Positions 50,989 to 59,056 of a stretch of 64,000 nucleotides of DNA are shown in pieces. Source of the stretch: Actinoplanes sp. SE50/110 (lineage in GTDB: Bacteria; Actinomycetota; Actinomycetes; Mycobacteriales; Micromonosporaceae); assembly GCF_900119315.1 (NCBI RefSeq), contig NZ_LT827010.1, positions 9,046,001 to 9,110,000 of the forward strand, written 5' to 3'. The notes beneath the pieces were generated by a model. It had not been told where the DNA came from, did not search any database, and was given only the letters and a program-made list of their open reading frames with translations. Within the stretch, counting starts at the first letter, position 1, and the number at the start of each line of letters is the position of its first letter. Both the position numbers and the translations under genes were made by a program.

Positions 50989-51702
50989 ATGGCAGACATC
51001 ACTGGAGACCAGCGGATCCAGTCCGAAGTGCTCGAAGGCCTCGCAACGGCCGTGAACCACCGTCGGTGGTTCGTCGAGCTCGCTCTCCCATACCTTGGGG
51101 ACAACCCCATCGAGATCGGCAGCGGCCTCGGGGACTACGCCTTGGAGTGGGCCGAGCACCTTCCGCGCTTCACCGCGACGGAGGCCGACCCCGACCGGCT
51201 GGTCCAGCTCAAGGAGCGGATGGCCGGGCACGCGAACATCGAGGTGCGGCAGATGCTGCTCCCGGCGCAGGACGCCGCCGGGGAGTACAGCGCCGCCGTC
51301 TCGTACAACGTGCTCGAGCACATCGAGGACCACGTCGGCGCGCTGCGCAGCATGCGTGAACTCGTCCGCCCCGGCGGCCACGTGATCATCATCGTGCCGG
51401 CGTTCATGTTCGCGATGAGCCAGGTCGACATCGCCACCGGGCACATCCGCCGGTACACGAAGAAGACCCTGGGCGCCGCCTACACCGAGGCCGGCCTCGA
51501 GATCGAGAAGATCCACTACGCGAACGCCCTGGGCCTGATCGGCTACTACGGCGCCACCAGCATCTTCAAGCTGGCGCCGAAGGAGGGCCCGATGGTGAAG
51601 GTGTACGACTCGCTCGTACTCCCGGTCACCAAGGCCGCCGAGCGGATCGTCCGCCCGCCGTTCGGCCAGTCGGTCTTCTGCGTCGGCCGCGTCCCGCGCT
51701 GA
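50989..51702 (+). CDS. Class I SAM-dependent methyltransferase
   Basis: A 237-residue enzyme. Motif I is IEIGSGLGDYALEWAE, with the acidic strand end ATEADPDRL, then VSYNVLEHIEDHVGALRSMR and LVRPGGHVIIIVPAF, typical of the ubiE/lipid-linked or glycan-modifying methyltransferases. The C-terminal part (FATGHIRRY, SLVLPVTKAAERI) resembles those that act next to membrane glycosyltransferases. ATG 50989 has GAGGGAA upstream. Divergent from the GT-C-like gene, it may modify the same glycan. The end of the gene is part of a 40-bp tandem duplication. Confidence 0.85.
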   Translation: MADITGDQRIQSEVLEGLATAVNHRRWFVELALPYLGDNPIEIGSGLGDYALEWAEHLPRFTATEADPDRLVQLKERMAGHANIEVRQMLLPAQDAAGEYSAAVSYNVLEHIEDHVGALRSMRELVRPGGHVIIIVPAFMFAMSQVDIATGHIRRYTKKTLGAAYTEAGLEIEKIHYANALGLIGYYGATSIFKLAPKEGPMVKVYDSLVLPVTKAAERIVRPPFGQSVFCVGRVPR

Positions 51703-51760
51703 CCACACGCACCAGGCAGTGGTCGGCCGCGTCCCGCGCTGACCACACGCACCAAGCAGT
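51681..51760. repeat. 40-bp tandem duplication across the methyltransferase stop codon
   Basis: 51681-51720 is repeated as 51721-51760 with two differences. The unit includes the last codons and stop of the methyltransferase gene, so a second copy of the 3' end lies downstream. Confidence 0.92.
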
Positions 51761-51790
51761 AGAGGCGTCGGCCCGAGGGCCGGCGCCTCT
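51761..51790 (+). terminator. Terminator of the methyltransferase gene
   Basis: AGAGGCG and GGCCC pair with GGGCC and CGCCTCT in one interrupted hairpin, followed by TCGCTTTCC. Confidence 0.65.
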
Positions 51791-51827
51791 TCGCTTTCCG
51801 GCCAACCGAAGCCCGGGTGAGCGGCTG

Positions 51828-52007
51828 GTGGGCATCGCACGAGCCGACGCAGCGATACCGGATGAAGCGGGCGCGGCTTGCGAGGACGCACCGACGCCGG
51901 ATGAAGCGAACACCGCATGCGAAGACGCACCGACACCGGATGAAGCGGGCACCGCCCGCGAAGACGCACCGACGCCGGACAAGGCGCCGCCCGGGAACAC
52001 TCAGTGA
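51828..52007 (+). CDS. Possible small acidic repeat protein (59 aa)
   Basis: From GTG 51828 one frame reads GIARADAAI and then three 13-residue units of the form PDEAxxAxEDAPT, ending at TGA 52005. The DNA period is 39 bp, a multiple of three, and the differences between units fall on codons in a way that keeps the acidic pattern (A/N, C/R changes), which favours coding. The ribosome site is poor and other frames are also open. It may be only a slippage repeat. Confidence 0.3.
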   Translation: MGIARADAAIPDEAGAACEDAPTPDEANTACEDAPTPDEAGTAREDAPTPDKAPPGNTQ

Positions 52008-52062
52008 CGCCGGGCGGGCGGCCGCTGCGCGGGGAGACGCAGCGCCGCCGGTGACGGGTCGG

Positions 52063-52593
52063 TCAGCCGCGGACCTCGAAGGTCGGTCGGATGGTGGCCC
52101 GGGCCAGGGTGTGGAAGGCCAGATTGAAGCCGACGTAGGCCGGCGTGGCGTCCGGGGTGACGTCGAGCGAGTCGACGTCGATGGCGTGCACCGCGAAGAC
52201 GTAACGGTGCGGGCGGTCGCCGGGCGGCGGGGCCGAGCCACCGTAGTTGCGCTCGCCGTAGTCGTTGCGGACGCAGAAGGCGCCGTCCGGGAACGGGTCG
52301 GCGCCGCGGTCCAGGGAGGTCACCGAGAGCGGCAGGTTGACCAGCACCCAGTGCCAGAAACCGCTGCCGGTGGGTGCGTCCGGGTCGAAGCAGGTGACGA
52401 CGAAACCCCGGGTCTCGTCGGGAAAGCCCGACCAGGACAGCTGGGGCGAGAGATTCTTCCCGCCGACGCTGGTGTGCGCGTGCAACTCGTCGAGCGGCTG
52501 CCCGTCCGTCACGTCCGCGCTGGTCACCGTGAACGACGGGACCTGCGGTAGAAGATCGTACGGATCGGGGGCCAGAGCTCGGTCAAGACTCAT
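52063..52593 (-). CDS. YbhB/YbcL-family PEBP-like protein
   Basis: A 176-residue phosphatidylethanolamine-binding-protein-fold protein. Hallmarks are SPQLSWSGFPDETRGFVV TCFDPDAPTGSGFWHWV, NDYGERNYGGSAPPPGDRPHR and YVFAVHAID. These bacterial members are cytoplasmic and their ligand is mostly unknown. ATG 52593 (MSLDRALAPDPYD) has GGAGGACCCCA upstream. It is a stand-alone gene. Length is normal. Confidence 0.92.
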   Translation of the reverse strand: MSLDRALAPDPYDLLPQVPSFTVTSADVTDGQPLDELHAHTSVGGKNLSPQLSWSGFPDETRGFVVTCFDPDAPTGSGFWHWVLVNLPLSVTSLDRGADPFPDGAFCVRNDYGERNYGGSAPPPGDRPHRYVFAVHAIDVDSLDVTPDATPAYVGFNLAFHTLARATIRPTFEVRG

Positions 52594-52882
52594 TGGGGTC
52601 CTCCGGCGTGGTTACTTAACTGATCTGGCTTTCCCACGATGAGCCGAGAGTAACCGCCGGAAGTGTCAGACGGCTTGCCGGACTGTTGCGGCCACCGGTC
52701 ACCCGTCCGGGTAAACGCACAGGTGGTGCGCACCGGTACCGCGACGGTCGGCGATGCTTCTGTCAGACATCCGACCGGGTGCGTGCGGCAAAGATCCCCG
52801 CGCTCGGTTGCGATCGGTGTGTGCGGCACGCCATGCGAGCCGGCACCCGTCCCTGACACGGCGGGTGCCGGCTGCTGCCGTC

Positions 52883-53830
52883 TCAGGCTCCGGGGATCCG
52901 TTCGACGCGCAGGCCGCGGTACATCCTGCGGTAGACGACGCCGGTACGGTGGTTGCCCGCGTCGATCATCATGCCGCGGCCCATGTAGATGCCGACGTGA
53001 CCGGAGCCGACGACCAGGTCACCGGGACGTGCCTGGCCCCGGGCGACGCTGCGGGCCCGGGCGGCCTGGGCGCGGGACGAGTGCGGCAGCCGCATCCCGG
53101 CCCGGGCGTACGCCTGCCGGGTCAGCCCCGAGCAGTCGAAACCGCCCCGGCCCTCGCCGCCGGTCACATACCGGCTGCCCAGCTGGGCCTTGGCGTACGC
53201 GATGACCGCGGCCATCCGCCCGGTGCCGCCGGACACCCGCAGGGTCCGGGAGACCGTCCGGTGCGTGGTCCGGCGCACCATGCCGCGGTGCGAGACCGTG
53301 GTGCGCCGCTGGGCGACCGTCCGGTGCTGCGCGGCACGGACCGCCCGCTGCAGCGCGTTCTCCGCCGAGTGCCGCCCGAACGCGGGCCGCTTCTCGACGG
53401 TGCCGCGCTGACCGGAGGCGGACCGCTGCCCCTGACCGGCACGCTGCCCGGAAGCGGATCGCGCGAGGCGCTGCCCGGCGGCGGACCGCCCGGTCGGGGC
53501 GGCGCCGGGAGACGGGGCGCCCGGTCGGGCGCGCAGCGGGGCGAGTGGCGCCGGGCGGATGGTGACCGCCCGGCGCTGCATGGCCCGGGTCGCCCGGGCC
53601 GTGGCGGCCTGGCGCCGCATGAACAGGCTCTCGTCGAGGTCGTCGGAGAGGATCCGGCTGTCCCGGGCGGCGAAGCCACCCGCGAAGGCCGGTGACTCCG
53701 GGTTCGCCGGCAGGGCCGTGGGGGCCGGTGCGGCCTCCGTGGCGTGCTCGGCAGGGTCTACGGCCGGTGCGATGACGGCCAGCGCGAGAGCGCCGGCGGT
53801 CAGCACACGGCGGGCGGACGTTCCGTGCAG
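52883..53830 (-). CDS. Secreted NlpC/P60 peptidoglycan hydrolase, possible CTG start
   Basis: A 315-residue exported protein. The C-terminal NlpC/P60 domain (about 210-315) has catalytic Cys in GGFDCSGLTRQAY, His in SGHVGIYMG and a third polar residue in IDAGNH. It cuts peptidoglycan stem peptides. The middle (about 70-195) is an Arg/Ala/Gly/Ser-rich linker with many RxR runs. No ATG or GTG gives a full signal peptide; GTG at residue 9 starts within it. A CTG at 53828-53830, five bases after GGAGG, would give HGTSARRVLTAGALALAVIA, a complete signal peptide. I therefore favour CTG, with moderate certainty. Confidence 0.8.
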   Translation of the reverse strand: MHGTSARRVLTAGALALAVIAPAVDPAEHATEAAPAPTALPANPESPAFAGGFAARDSRILSDDLDESLFMRRQAATARATRAMQRRAVTIRPAPLAPLRARPGAPSPGAAPTGRSAAGQRLARSASGQRAGQGQRSASGQRGTVEKRPAFGRHSAENALQRAVRAAQHRTVAQRRTTVSHRGMVRRTTHRTVSRTLRVSGGTGRMAAVIAYAKAQLGSRYVTGGEGRGGFDCSGLTRQAYARAGMRLPHSSRAQAARARSVARGQARPGDLVVGSGHVGIYMGRGMMIDAGNHRTGVVYRRMYRGLRVERIPGA

Positions 53831-54042
53831 TGTTGCCTCCGAAATAGGCCCGGGGCACTCACGCGAATCCCATCATCAGCACGGGTGAACCTGCTCGCCG
53901 CACTTTTGCCGCCGTTGAAGGAGGGCAATGGGAACCCGGACAACTTTGTGTATTCCGTGGACCATGCCAACACACCTTGAATTACGGCGTGGCTGGATTC
54001 AGATAATTAATCCCTCGATCTCGAAAAGATAAAGGCGAACGG

Positions 54043-54654
54043 TCACTCGGGAGCGGGCAGCGACATCCGGATGCCCGGCGCGACGCCGGAGCCGAGCAGG
54101 GACACCTCGCTGAGCTGGGCGTTCTTCGGGACGTCGAAGGGCAGGACGCCGTCCACCGACGTTCCCGGGGGGATCTCGTCGAGCAGTGTCGGGCTGTCAT
54201 CGTTGAGAAAAACCGCGGCGTCGGCGGCAACGGCGTATGCTGCACCGTCGGCGTCGTAGACACGTTGTGCCGAGCTGTCGAACAACGCCGGCTCGGTGCC
54301 GTTGTTGGTGACCCGTACGTCGAGCAGACAGAACTGCCCGTGCGCGCGTTGTTCCAGCCCGTCCGGGCCGATCGCGGAGACGCCGCAGCGCACGCTGGTG
54401 ACCCGCAGACCGAAGCCGCCGCGGGACGCGTCGGCCGGGCCGGCCGGGGGCAGCCCACGGAACACCGCCGGCCCGCCCGCCGGTTGGTCGGCGGTCGCCA
54501 CCGCCCAGATGCCGAAGGTGATTAGGGCCAGGGTGACGAGCAGGCCGCCGCCGACCCAGATCCGGGTGCGCCAGCGCAGCGCCCACTCGTCCACACCGTC
54601 GTCGTCGGGGTCGGTCACCCGGACGGTCGGCGGCCGGTGTGGTGTGTAGGTCAC
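54043..54654 (-). CDS. Membrane protein with DUF4352-like beta domain
   Basis: A 203-residue protein: a short cytoplasmic part with acidic DPDDDGVDEW, one membrane helix (WVGGGLLVTLALITFGIWAV), then an immunoglobulin-like extracytoplasmic domain (LRVTSVRCGV, FCLLDVRVTNNGTEPALFDS, EIPPGTSVDGVLPFDVPKNA), the pattern of DUF4352. GTG 54654 has GGGGGA at good spacing and is preferred; an in-frame ATG further upstream (MDGQRVRPS) is possible. Two cysteines may form a disulfide. Function unknown. Confidence 0.78.
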   Translation of the reverse strand: MTYTPHRPPTVRVTDPDDDGVDEWALRWRTRIWVGGGLLVTLALITFGIWAVATADQPAGGPAVFRGLPPAGPADASRGGFGLRVTSVRCGVSAIGPDGLEQRAHGQFCLLDVRVTNNGTEPALFDSSAQRVYDADGAAYAVAADAAVFLNDDSPTLLDEIPPGTSVDGVLPFDVPKNAQLSEVSLLGSGVAPGIRMSLPAPE

Positions 54655-54902
54655 GGTGTCCCCCAGCGAGCGGATCCGGGGCGCACCCGAGGGCCGGACG
54701 CGCTGTCCGTCCATGCTGGGTTGGCCGCGGCCGCGGATCGCCGCGACTCGCCGCAAAAGGAACTTTATCGGTCAGACCACGACAGAGATACTCCTCCGAT
54801 CGAGTGACGGAGCCGGGCCCGACAACACATGCGGGAACAGGCGATGTGGCGAGCCGGGCCGCTGCCGCGGTGCGGCGCCGCGGCAGCCGACGCGACGCGG
54901 GG

Positions 54903-55865
54903 TCAGCGGACCAGGAGGATCTTGCCCAGGTGGTCGCTGGCCTCCATGAGCCGCTGCGCCTCGGCCGCCTCGGCGAGCGGCACCGTGGTGTCGATGATCG
55001 GTTTGATCAGACCGGCCGCGACCAGCGGCCACACCTGGTCGCGGACGCCGGCCACGATCCGCGCCTTGTCGGCGATCGGCCGGGCCCGCAGCGAGGTGGA
55101 GGAGACGGTGCCGCGCTTGGCCATCAGGGCACCCAGGTCGAGCTCGGCCCGGGTGCCGCCCTGGAAGCCGATCACCGAGATCCGCCCGTTGACGGCCAGC
55201 GCCTGGATGTTGCGGGCCAGGTACTTCGCGCCGATGATGTCCAGGATCACGTCCGCCCCGCGGCCCCCGGTGGCGGTGTGCACCTCTCGTACGAAATCGT
55301 GCTCCTGGTAGTCGATGAGATGGTCGGCGCCGAGCGCGCGCAGCCGCTCGTGTTTCGCGGACCTCGCGGTGACCAGGACGGTCGCGCCGAGCGCCTTGCC
55401 GAGCTGCACCGCGAACGTGCCGATCCCGCTGCCGCCGCCGTGCACCAGGAAGGCCTCGCCGGCGCGCAGCCGATCGTGCGCCACCACGTTGGACCAGACC
55501 GTGCAGGCGACCTCGGGCAGCGCCGCCGCCTCGACGAGTGACAGCCCGGCCGGCACCGGCAGCAGCTGACCGGCCGGCACGGCCACCCGCTCGGCGTAGC
55601 CCCCGCCGGCCAGCAGGGCGCAGACCCGCTCCCCGACATGGTGTCCCTCGACACCCGGGCCGAGCGCACTGATCACCCCCGAGCACTCCAGCCCCGGATA
55701 GGCCGGCGCACCCGGCGGCGGCGGATAGTTGCCCTGACGCTGCAGCAGGTCAGCCCGGTTGACCGCGGCCGCGGTGACGTCGACGACCACCTCGCCGTCG
55801 CCCGGCTCCGGATCCGGAACCTCGGCCCAATGCAGTTGCCTGTCTTTGATGACGATCGCTCGCAT
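54903..55865 (-). CDS. NAD(P)H:quinone oxidoreductase (zinc-independent MDR family)
   Basis: A 320-residue MDR enzyme of the quinone oxidoreductase/PIG3 type. N-terminal catalytic fold: AAAVNRADLLQRQGNYPPPP and GLECSGVISALGPGV. Nucleotide-binding: FLVHGGGSGIGTFAVQLGKALGATVL. The structural-zinc cysteines of alcohol dehydrogenases are absent. It reduces quinones or enones with NAD(P)H. Start ATG 55865 (MRAIVIKDRQ). It lies 77 bases from, and divergent from, the tRNA-Ser gene. No direct SoxR-type site is visible upstream. Confidence 0.92.
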   Translation of the reverse strand: MRAIVIKDRQLHWAEVPDPEPGDGEVVVDVTAAAVNRADLLQRQGNYPPPPGAPAYPGLECSGVISALGPGVEGHHVGERVCALLAGGGYAERVAVPAGQLLPVPAGLSLVEAAALPEVACTVWSNVVAHDRLRAGEAFLVHGGGSGIGTFAVQLGKALGATVLVTARSAKHERLRALGADHLIDYQEHDFVREVHTATGGRGADVILDIIGAKYLARNIQALAVNGRISVIGFQGGTRAELDLGALMAKRGTVSSTSLRARPIADKARIVAGVRDQVWPLVAAGLIKPIIDTTVPLAEAAEAQRLMEASDHLGKILLVR

Positions 55866-55942
55866 ACCCCGACTCTGCCCCACAGGTACGACACAAACGA
55901 CGGCGGCTGTGCGGCGTCTGGCAGACTGGAGCGGCAGCACGG

Positions 55943-56027
55943 GGAGGACTCGCCTAGTGGCCGATGGCGCCGGTCTTGAAAACCGGTATGGGGCAACCCA
56001 TCGTGGGTTCGAATCCCACGTCCTCCG
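55943..56027 (+). tRNA. tRNA-Ser (anticodon TGA)
   Basis: An 85-nt class II tRNA: acceptor GGAGGAC/GTCCTCC, anticodon loop CTTGAAA (TGA), variable arm, and T-loop TTCGAAT. The discriminator is G, with no encoded CCA. A decayed integrase gene follows, marking it as a former integration site. Confidence 0.96.
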
Positions 56028-56045
56028 CCTCGATGAGCAGGGAAA

Positions 56046-56081
56046 CCGCCGCTGACCTGGGGAAACTGAGGTCAGCGGCGG
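56046..56081 (+). terminator. Terminator of tRNA-Ser(TGA)
   Basis: A perfect 13-bp stem (CCGCCGCTGACCT and complement) with a ten-base loop lies 18 bases after the tRNA. Confidence 0.75.
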
Positions 56082-56158
56082 TTGTCGTGGATCGCCGCCC
56101 AGTCTCACCGGACCCCGCCGCATCTCACCCGTCACGGCAGGTGCGCGGCCGTGGAACC

Positions 56159-56801
56159 TCAGCGTTCGCCCTGGTCATCGTCCAGTTCCGAGGCATCCTC
56201 GACGATCCTGCCCCGAAAGGCACGTTGCGTGGACCCCAAAGGCACGTTCACGCTGTGCCCGGCCCCACTCGCGACCCGTGTTGCCGGCACGCCCGCATTG
56301 AGCCGCAGTGACACGCCCGCGTGTCGCAGGTCACATGGCCGTGCGGCCAGCGTCGACCGGTGCGCTGGCGAGAGGGCCGCCGTGCGCGCTGCGCGCCGGG
56401 TCCGGGAGCAGGTCTCTCGGGACAGCGGGCCTCGTCCGTACGAGCGCGGGGTGACGAGCAGACAGCCGACCGGTGCGCAGCCGAACGCAGTCGGTGGCAC
56501 GCAGGTGCACCGCCTCGGCGGGCCGCAGGCCGGCGAAGTAGGCGAAGTAGAGGCAGACGAGGAACGCCACGAGGTGCGGTGCGGCGGCCGCCGCGGAGAG
56601 CAGCGCGAGGGCTTGTCACGGTCGGACTTCGGCGTCACCCACTGCGCAGCATCCATTGTGTACGGCGCCGGCATATCGAGCGCCTCGCGGATCACCGCAG
56701 CGTCCGTCAAGTGGCGGAGCTCGACGGTGTGCGCACTGCGGCACGGCCGAGGCGAGGTCGTCAGGCAGCTGCCCCGCGGTGCGCCGTGTCGTGCCGGACA
56801 C
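56159..56801 (-). pseudogene. Tyrosine recombinase (integrase) pseudogene
   Basis: Pieces of an actinobacterial phage/ICE integrase lie in different minus-strand frames. LVCLYFAYFAGLRPAEAVHL is the first-arginine motif, and CDLRHAGVSLRLNAGVPATR and AGHSVNV are the RHAxxS and GHS motifs. The catalytic Tyr region is shifted and lost, and at least two frameshifts separate the parts. It lies next to tRNA-Ser(TGA), its probable former target. No matching element remains. Confidence 0.75.
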
Positions 56802-57044
56802 GTACGAGTGGAGCGCCCGACGAATGTCTTCAGACGGTGCGCCGCGGCGCGACAGGGTGACGCCGAGAGTGGCCGAGTGCTTCGGTGGAATTTCGAGCCG
56901 GAGGACGAGCTCGCATGATCAAACGGCTACAGGCAGCACACGGACGCGCCGGAGACCCCCTTGGTTCGAGGGCCTCCGGCGAGGCGGTTCCGTGCGGTGG
57001 ATCAGGCTCTGCAAAGGATCGGGCTGCCGTTGTCCGCGAGCCGC

Positions 57045-57986
57045 CTATTTCGCTGGCGCGTTTTGCGGCGCCGCATTCCCCGCGGCTTTGTCCGCTGGCG
57101 TTTCGTTCAGACCCAGACCACGCAGAATGTTGTCGCGGTCGGGGTTTGCGCGCAGCGCGGTCAGGGACTTCAAGCGGCCCAGCAAAGTCGTGGAAGATGC
57201 CGGGCATTTCAAGTCTTGAATCGCCGACAGGGTCTTCTCAAAACGTTGGATGCGGCTTTCGAGGTCCGTTCCACTCGGAAAGCTCGCATTCTTGAGCGCC
57301 ACCTGGGCGTTCACCTGGGCTTGAGTGGGCGGGCAACGGCCGGGAACGTTCACCCCGGTGGGGCCCACGCGGTCAGCCGTCGCGTTCGGATCGCCCGGGC
57401 CGAAACCCAGCGCCGGCACCAGAGCGTTGATGCCACCGGAGCCGGCTCCGGCGTTCCCCGTCGCTCCACTCGCGGCCGCGTCACCGGATCCCGTGGCGGT
57501 GGCTTTGTCCGCTGGCGTTTCGTTCAGACCCAGACCACGCAGAATGTTGTCGCGGTCCGGGTTCCCGCGCAGCGCGGTCAGGGACTTCAAGCGGCCCAGC
57601 AAAGTCGTGGAAGATGCCGGGCATTTCAAGTCTTGAATCGCCGACAGGGTCTTCTCAAAACGTTGGATGCGGCTTTCGAGGTCCGTTCCACTCGGAAAGC
57701 TCGCATTCCTGAGCGCCACCTGGGCGTTCACCTGGGCTTGAGTGGGCGGGCAACGGCCGGGAACCTTCACCCCGGTGGGGCCCACGCGGTCAGCCGTCGC
57801 GTTCGGATCGCCCGGGCCGAAACCCAGCGCCGGCACCAGAGCGTTGATGCCACCGGAGCCGGCTCCGGGTTGGACGGCGGCCTGGCTCATCCCCGTGCCG
57901 ATCGCGAGCGCCGAGCCGAGCAGCGCTGTGGCGGCGGCTCCAATCACCAGCTTGCGCGTCCGACTGCTGACTCCGCGTCGATACAT
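57045..57986 (-). CDS. Secreted protein made of two near-identical 139-residue repeats
   Basis: A 313-residue protein with a signal peptide (RTRKLVIGAAATALLGSALA, cleavage about residue 34). The mature part is a tandem duplication: GINALVPALGFGPGDPN, CPPTQAQVNAQVAL(R/K)NASFPSG, IQRFEKTLSAIQDLKCPASS and NILRGLGLNETPADKA occur twice. Each unit is helical with one pair of cysteines, probably a disulfide. ATG 57986 is preceded by GAGGAG. No enzyme motif; family not recognised. The two copies are almost identical in DNA, so the duplication is recent or kept equal by gene conversion. Confidence 0.85.
   Translation of the reverse strand: MYRRGVSSRTRKLVIGAAATALLGSALAIGTGMSQAAVQPGAGSGGINALVPALGFGPGDPNATADRVGPTGVKVPGRCPPTQAQVNAQVALRNASFPSGTDLESRIQRFEKTLSAIQDLKCPASSTTLLGRLKSLTALRGNPDRDNILRGLGLNETPADKATATGSGDAAASGATGNAGAGSGGINALVPALGFGPGDPNATADRVGPTGVNVPGRCPPTQAQVNAQVALKNASFPSGTDLESRIQRFEKTLSAIQDLKCPASSTTLLGRLKSLTALRANPDRDNILRGLGLNETPADKAAGNAAPQNAPAK
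57084..57868 (-). repeat. Two 368-bp direct repeats, 417 bp apart
   Basis: 57084-57451 and 57501-57868 are almost identical (only a few substitutions), separated by a 49-bp linker coding for an Ala/Gly/Thr-rich stretch. Confidence 0.93.
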
Positions 57987-58158
57987 GCACGGCTCCTCTT
58001 CGGTTCGGTACTGCCTGTGCCGAGATATACGAGCAGTGCTGTGGCAGCAGTTCATGACGCTGAGCAAGCGTTCCTTAAAGTTTCTTTAAAGACTCCCGGG
58101 GCGTACAGCCGCCAGCATCGTCGCGCCCACGTCCGCGGGCGCCGGGCTGCGGGTCGGC

Positions 58159-58467
58159 ATGGAGCAGCTCGGCAGCGGATACGGGGTCCTCTGGTCACCG
58201 ATCAGTAATACGCTCGCCGATACGCCGGAGAACATGCTGAGCGTCGTTTTCGCCCTCAGCTGCACCGGGGGTGGAGCAGTGAGCTTCACGGTCGACGCCG
58301 GTGGCGCACGGAAACAACCGGCGCAGGCGCATTCCTGTGACGGATCGGTGGCTCAGCAGAGTATCGCGCCGGCGAAGCACGGCCCGGTCAGCTTCTCCGC
58401 CGAGGTCACCGGATCCCTCGCCGGTAGCTTCGCGTACGCCTACTACGTGGAGAAGACGCAAAGCTGA
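58159..58467 (+). CDS. Small beta-rich protein, possibly truncated at the 5' end
   Basis: A 102-residue reading frame from ATG 58159. The frame is also open upstream to a TAA at 58087 (TAASIVAPTSAGAGLRVG), but no signal peptide or good start is visible, although the composition (paired cysteines LSCTGGG and AHSCDGS, beta pattern, ending FAYAYYVEKTQS) looks like an exported domain. It may therefore have lost its start. No family is recognised. It ends near a terminator shared with soxR. Confidence 0.45.
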   Translation: MEQLGSGYGVLWSPISNTLADTPENMLSVVFALSCTGGGAVSFTVDAGGARKQPAQAHSCDGSVAQQSIAPAKHGPVSFSAEVTGSLAGSFAYAYYVEKTQS

Positions 58468-58495
58468 GACACGGGAGCGCGGCCGCTTCCGGCCG

Positions 58496-58518
58496 CCCCG
58501 CCGCGGTGGGCGGCGGGG
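58496..58518. terminator. Hairpin between convergent genes
   Basis: CCCCGCCGC pairs with GCGGCGGGG around a five-base loop, between the end of the small beta-rich gene and the end of soxR; it could serve both. Confidence 0.55.
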
Positions 58519-58546
58519 CGCTGCCGTGCCTGACCTCCCCGGTGGT

Positions 58547-59008
58547 TCACCGATCCTCGGACACTTCCGCGGCCGGCGGGTTCAATATCATCTGCGGGCC
58601 GGTGCCGCGGCTGGCCAGCCGGTCGCGCGGGTTGATCAGGCTGCAGCGTTGCAGGGACAGGCAGCCGCAGCCGATGCAGCCGGTGAGCTGGTCGCGCAAC
58701 CGTTCCATCATCGCGATCCGCTCGTCGAGGCGGTGCCGCCAGCGGCTGGACAGCCGGGACCAGTCCGCCCTGGTGGGTGTCCGGTTCTCCGGCAGCTCGG
58801 CGAGCGCCTCGCGGATCTCCTCCAGCGACACCCCGACCTGCTGAGCGATCTTGATGAAGGCGATCCGGCGCAGGTCGGCGCGTTCGTACCGCCGCTGGTT
58901 GCCGCCGGTGCGGGCGGCGTGCAGCAGCCCCTCCCGCTCGTAGTAGCGCAGCGCGGACGGGGCCACCCCGCTTCGGGCGGCCATGTCGCCGATGGTGAGG
59001 GTCTCCAC
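58547..59008 (-). CDS. soxR: Redox-sensitive regulator SoxR
   Basis: A 153-residue MerR-family activator. HTH: IGDMAARSGVAPSALRYYER EGLL. The diagnostic [2Fe-2S] cluster CIGCGCLSLQRC is intact, and the dimer helix lies between. SoxR is activated when redox-active compounds oxidise its cluster. GTG 59008 is preferred because AAGGGG lies six bases upstream; the ATG at 59014 abuts that site. It is divergent from a transketolase pair with only 48 bp between them, containing a dyad that should be its operator. In streptomycetes SoxR targets are mainly pumps and oxidoreductases, so this neighbour is unusual. Confidence 0.95.
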   Translation of the reverse strand: METLTIGDMAARSGVAPSALRYYEREGLLHAARTGGNQRRYERADLRRIAFIKIAQQVGVSLEEIREALAELPENRTPTRADWSRLSSRWRHRLDERIAMMERLRDQLTGCIGCGCLSLQRCSLINPRDRLASRGTGPQMILNPPAAEVSEDR

Positions 59009-59023
59009 AACCATCCCCTTGAG

Positions 59024-59039
59024 TTGAAGTGAACTTCAA
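59024..59039. promoter_or_regulatory. Candidate SoxR operator between soxR and transketolase genes
   Basis: A perfect dyad, TTGAAGT-2-ACTTCAA, similar in size and symmetry to SoxR boxes. On the plus strand TTGAAG (59024-59029) and TATCCG (59049-59054) are 19 bases apart, the spacing of MerR-type promoters. The gap holds nothing else, so one site must serve both genes. Confidence 0.65.
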
Positions 59040-59056
59040 GTTGCAGCCTATCCGAC

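Noticed and set aside
53840..53990. c-di-AMP (ydaO-type) riboswitch before the NlpC/P60 gene
   Set aside because: Such riboswitches often precede cell-wall hydrolase genes in actinobacteria and the leader is long enough, but I could not match the conserved core segments. A covariance-model search would settle it.
56159..56710. Functional integrase
   Set aside because: Motifs are split between frames and the catalytic tyrosine segment is lost.
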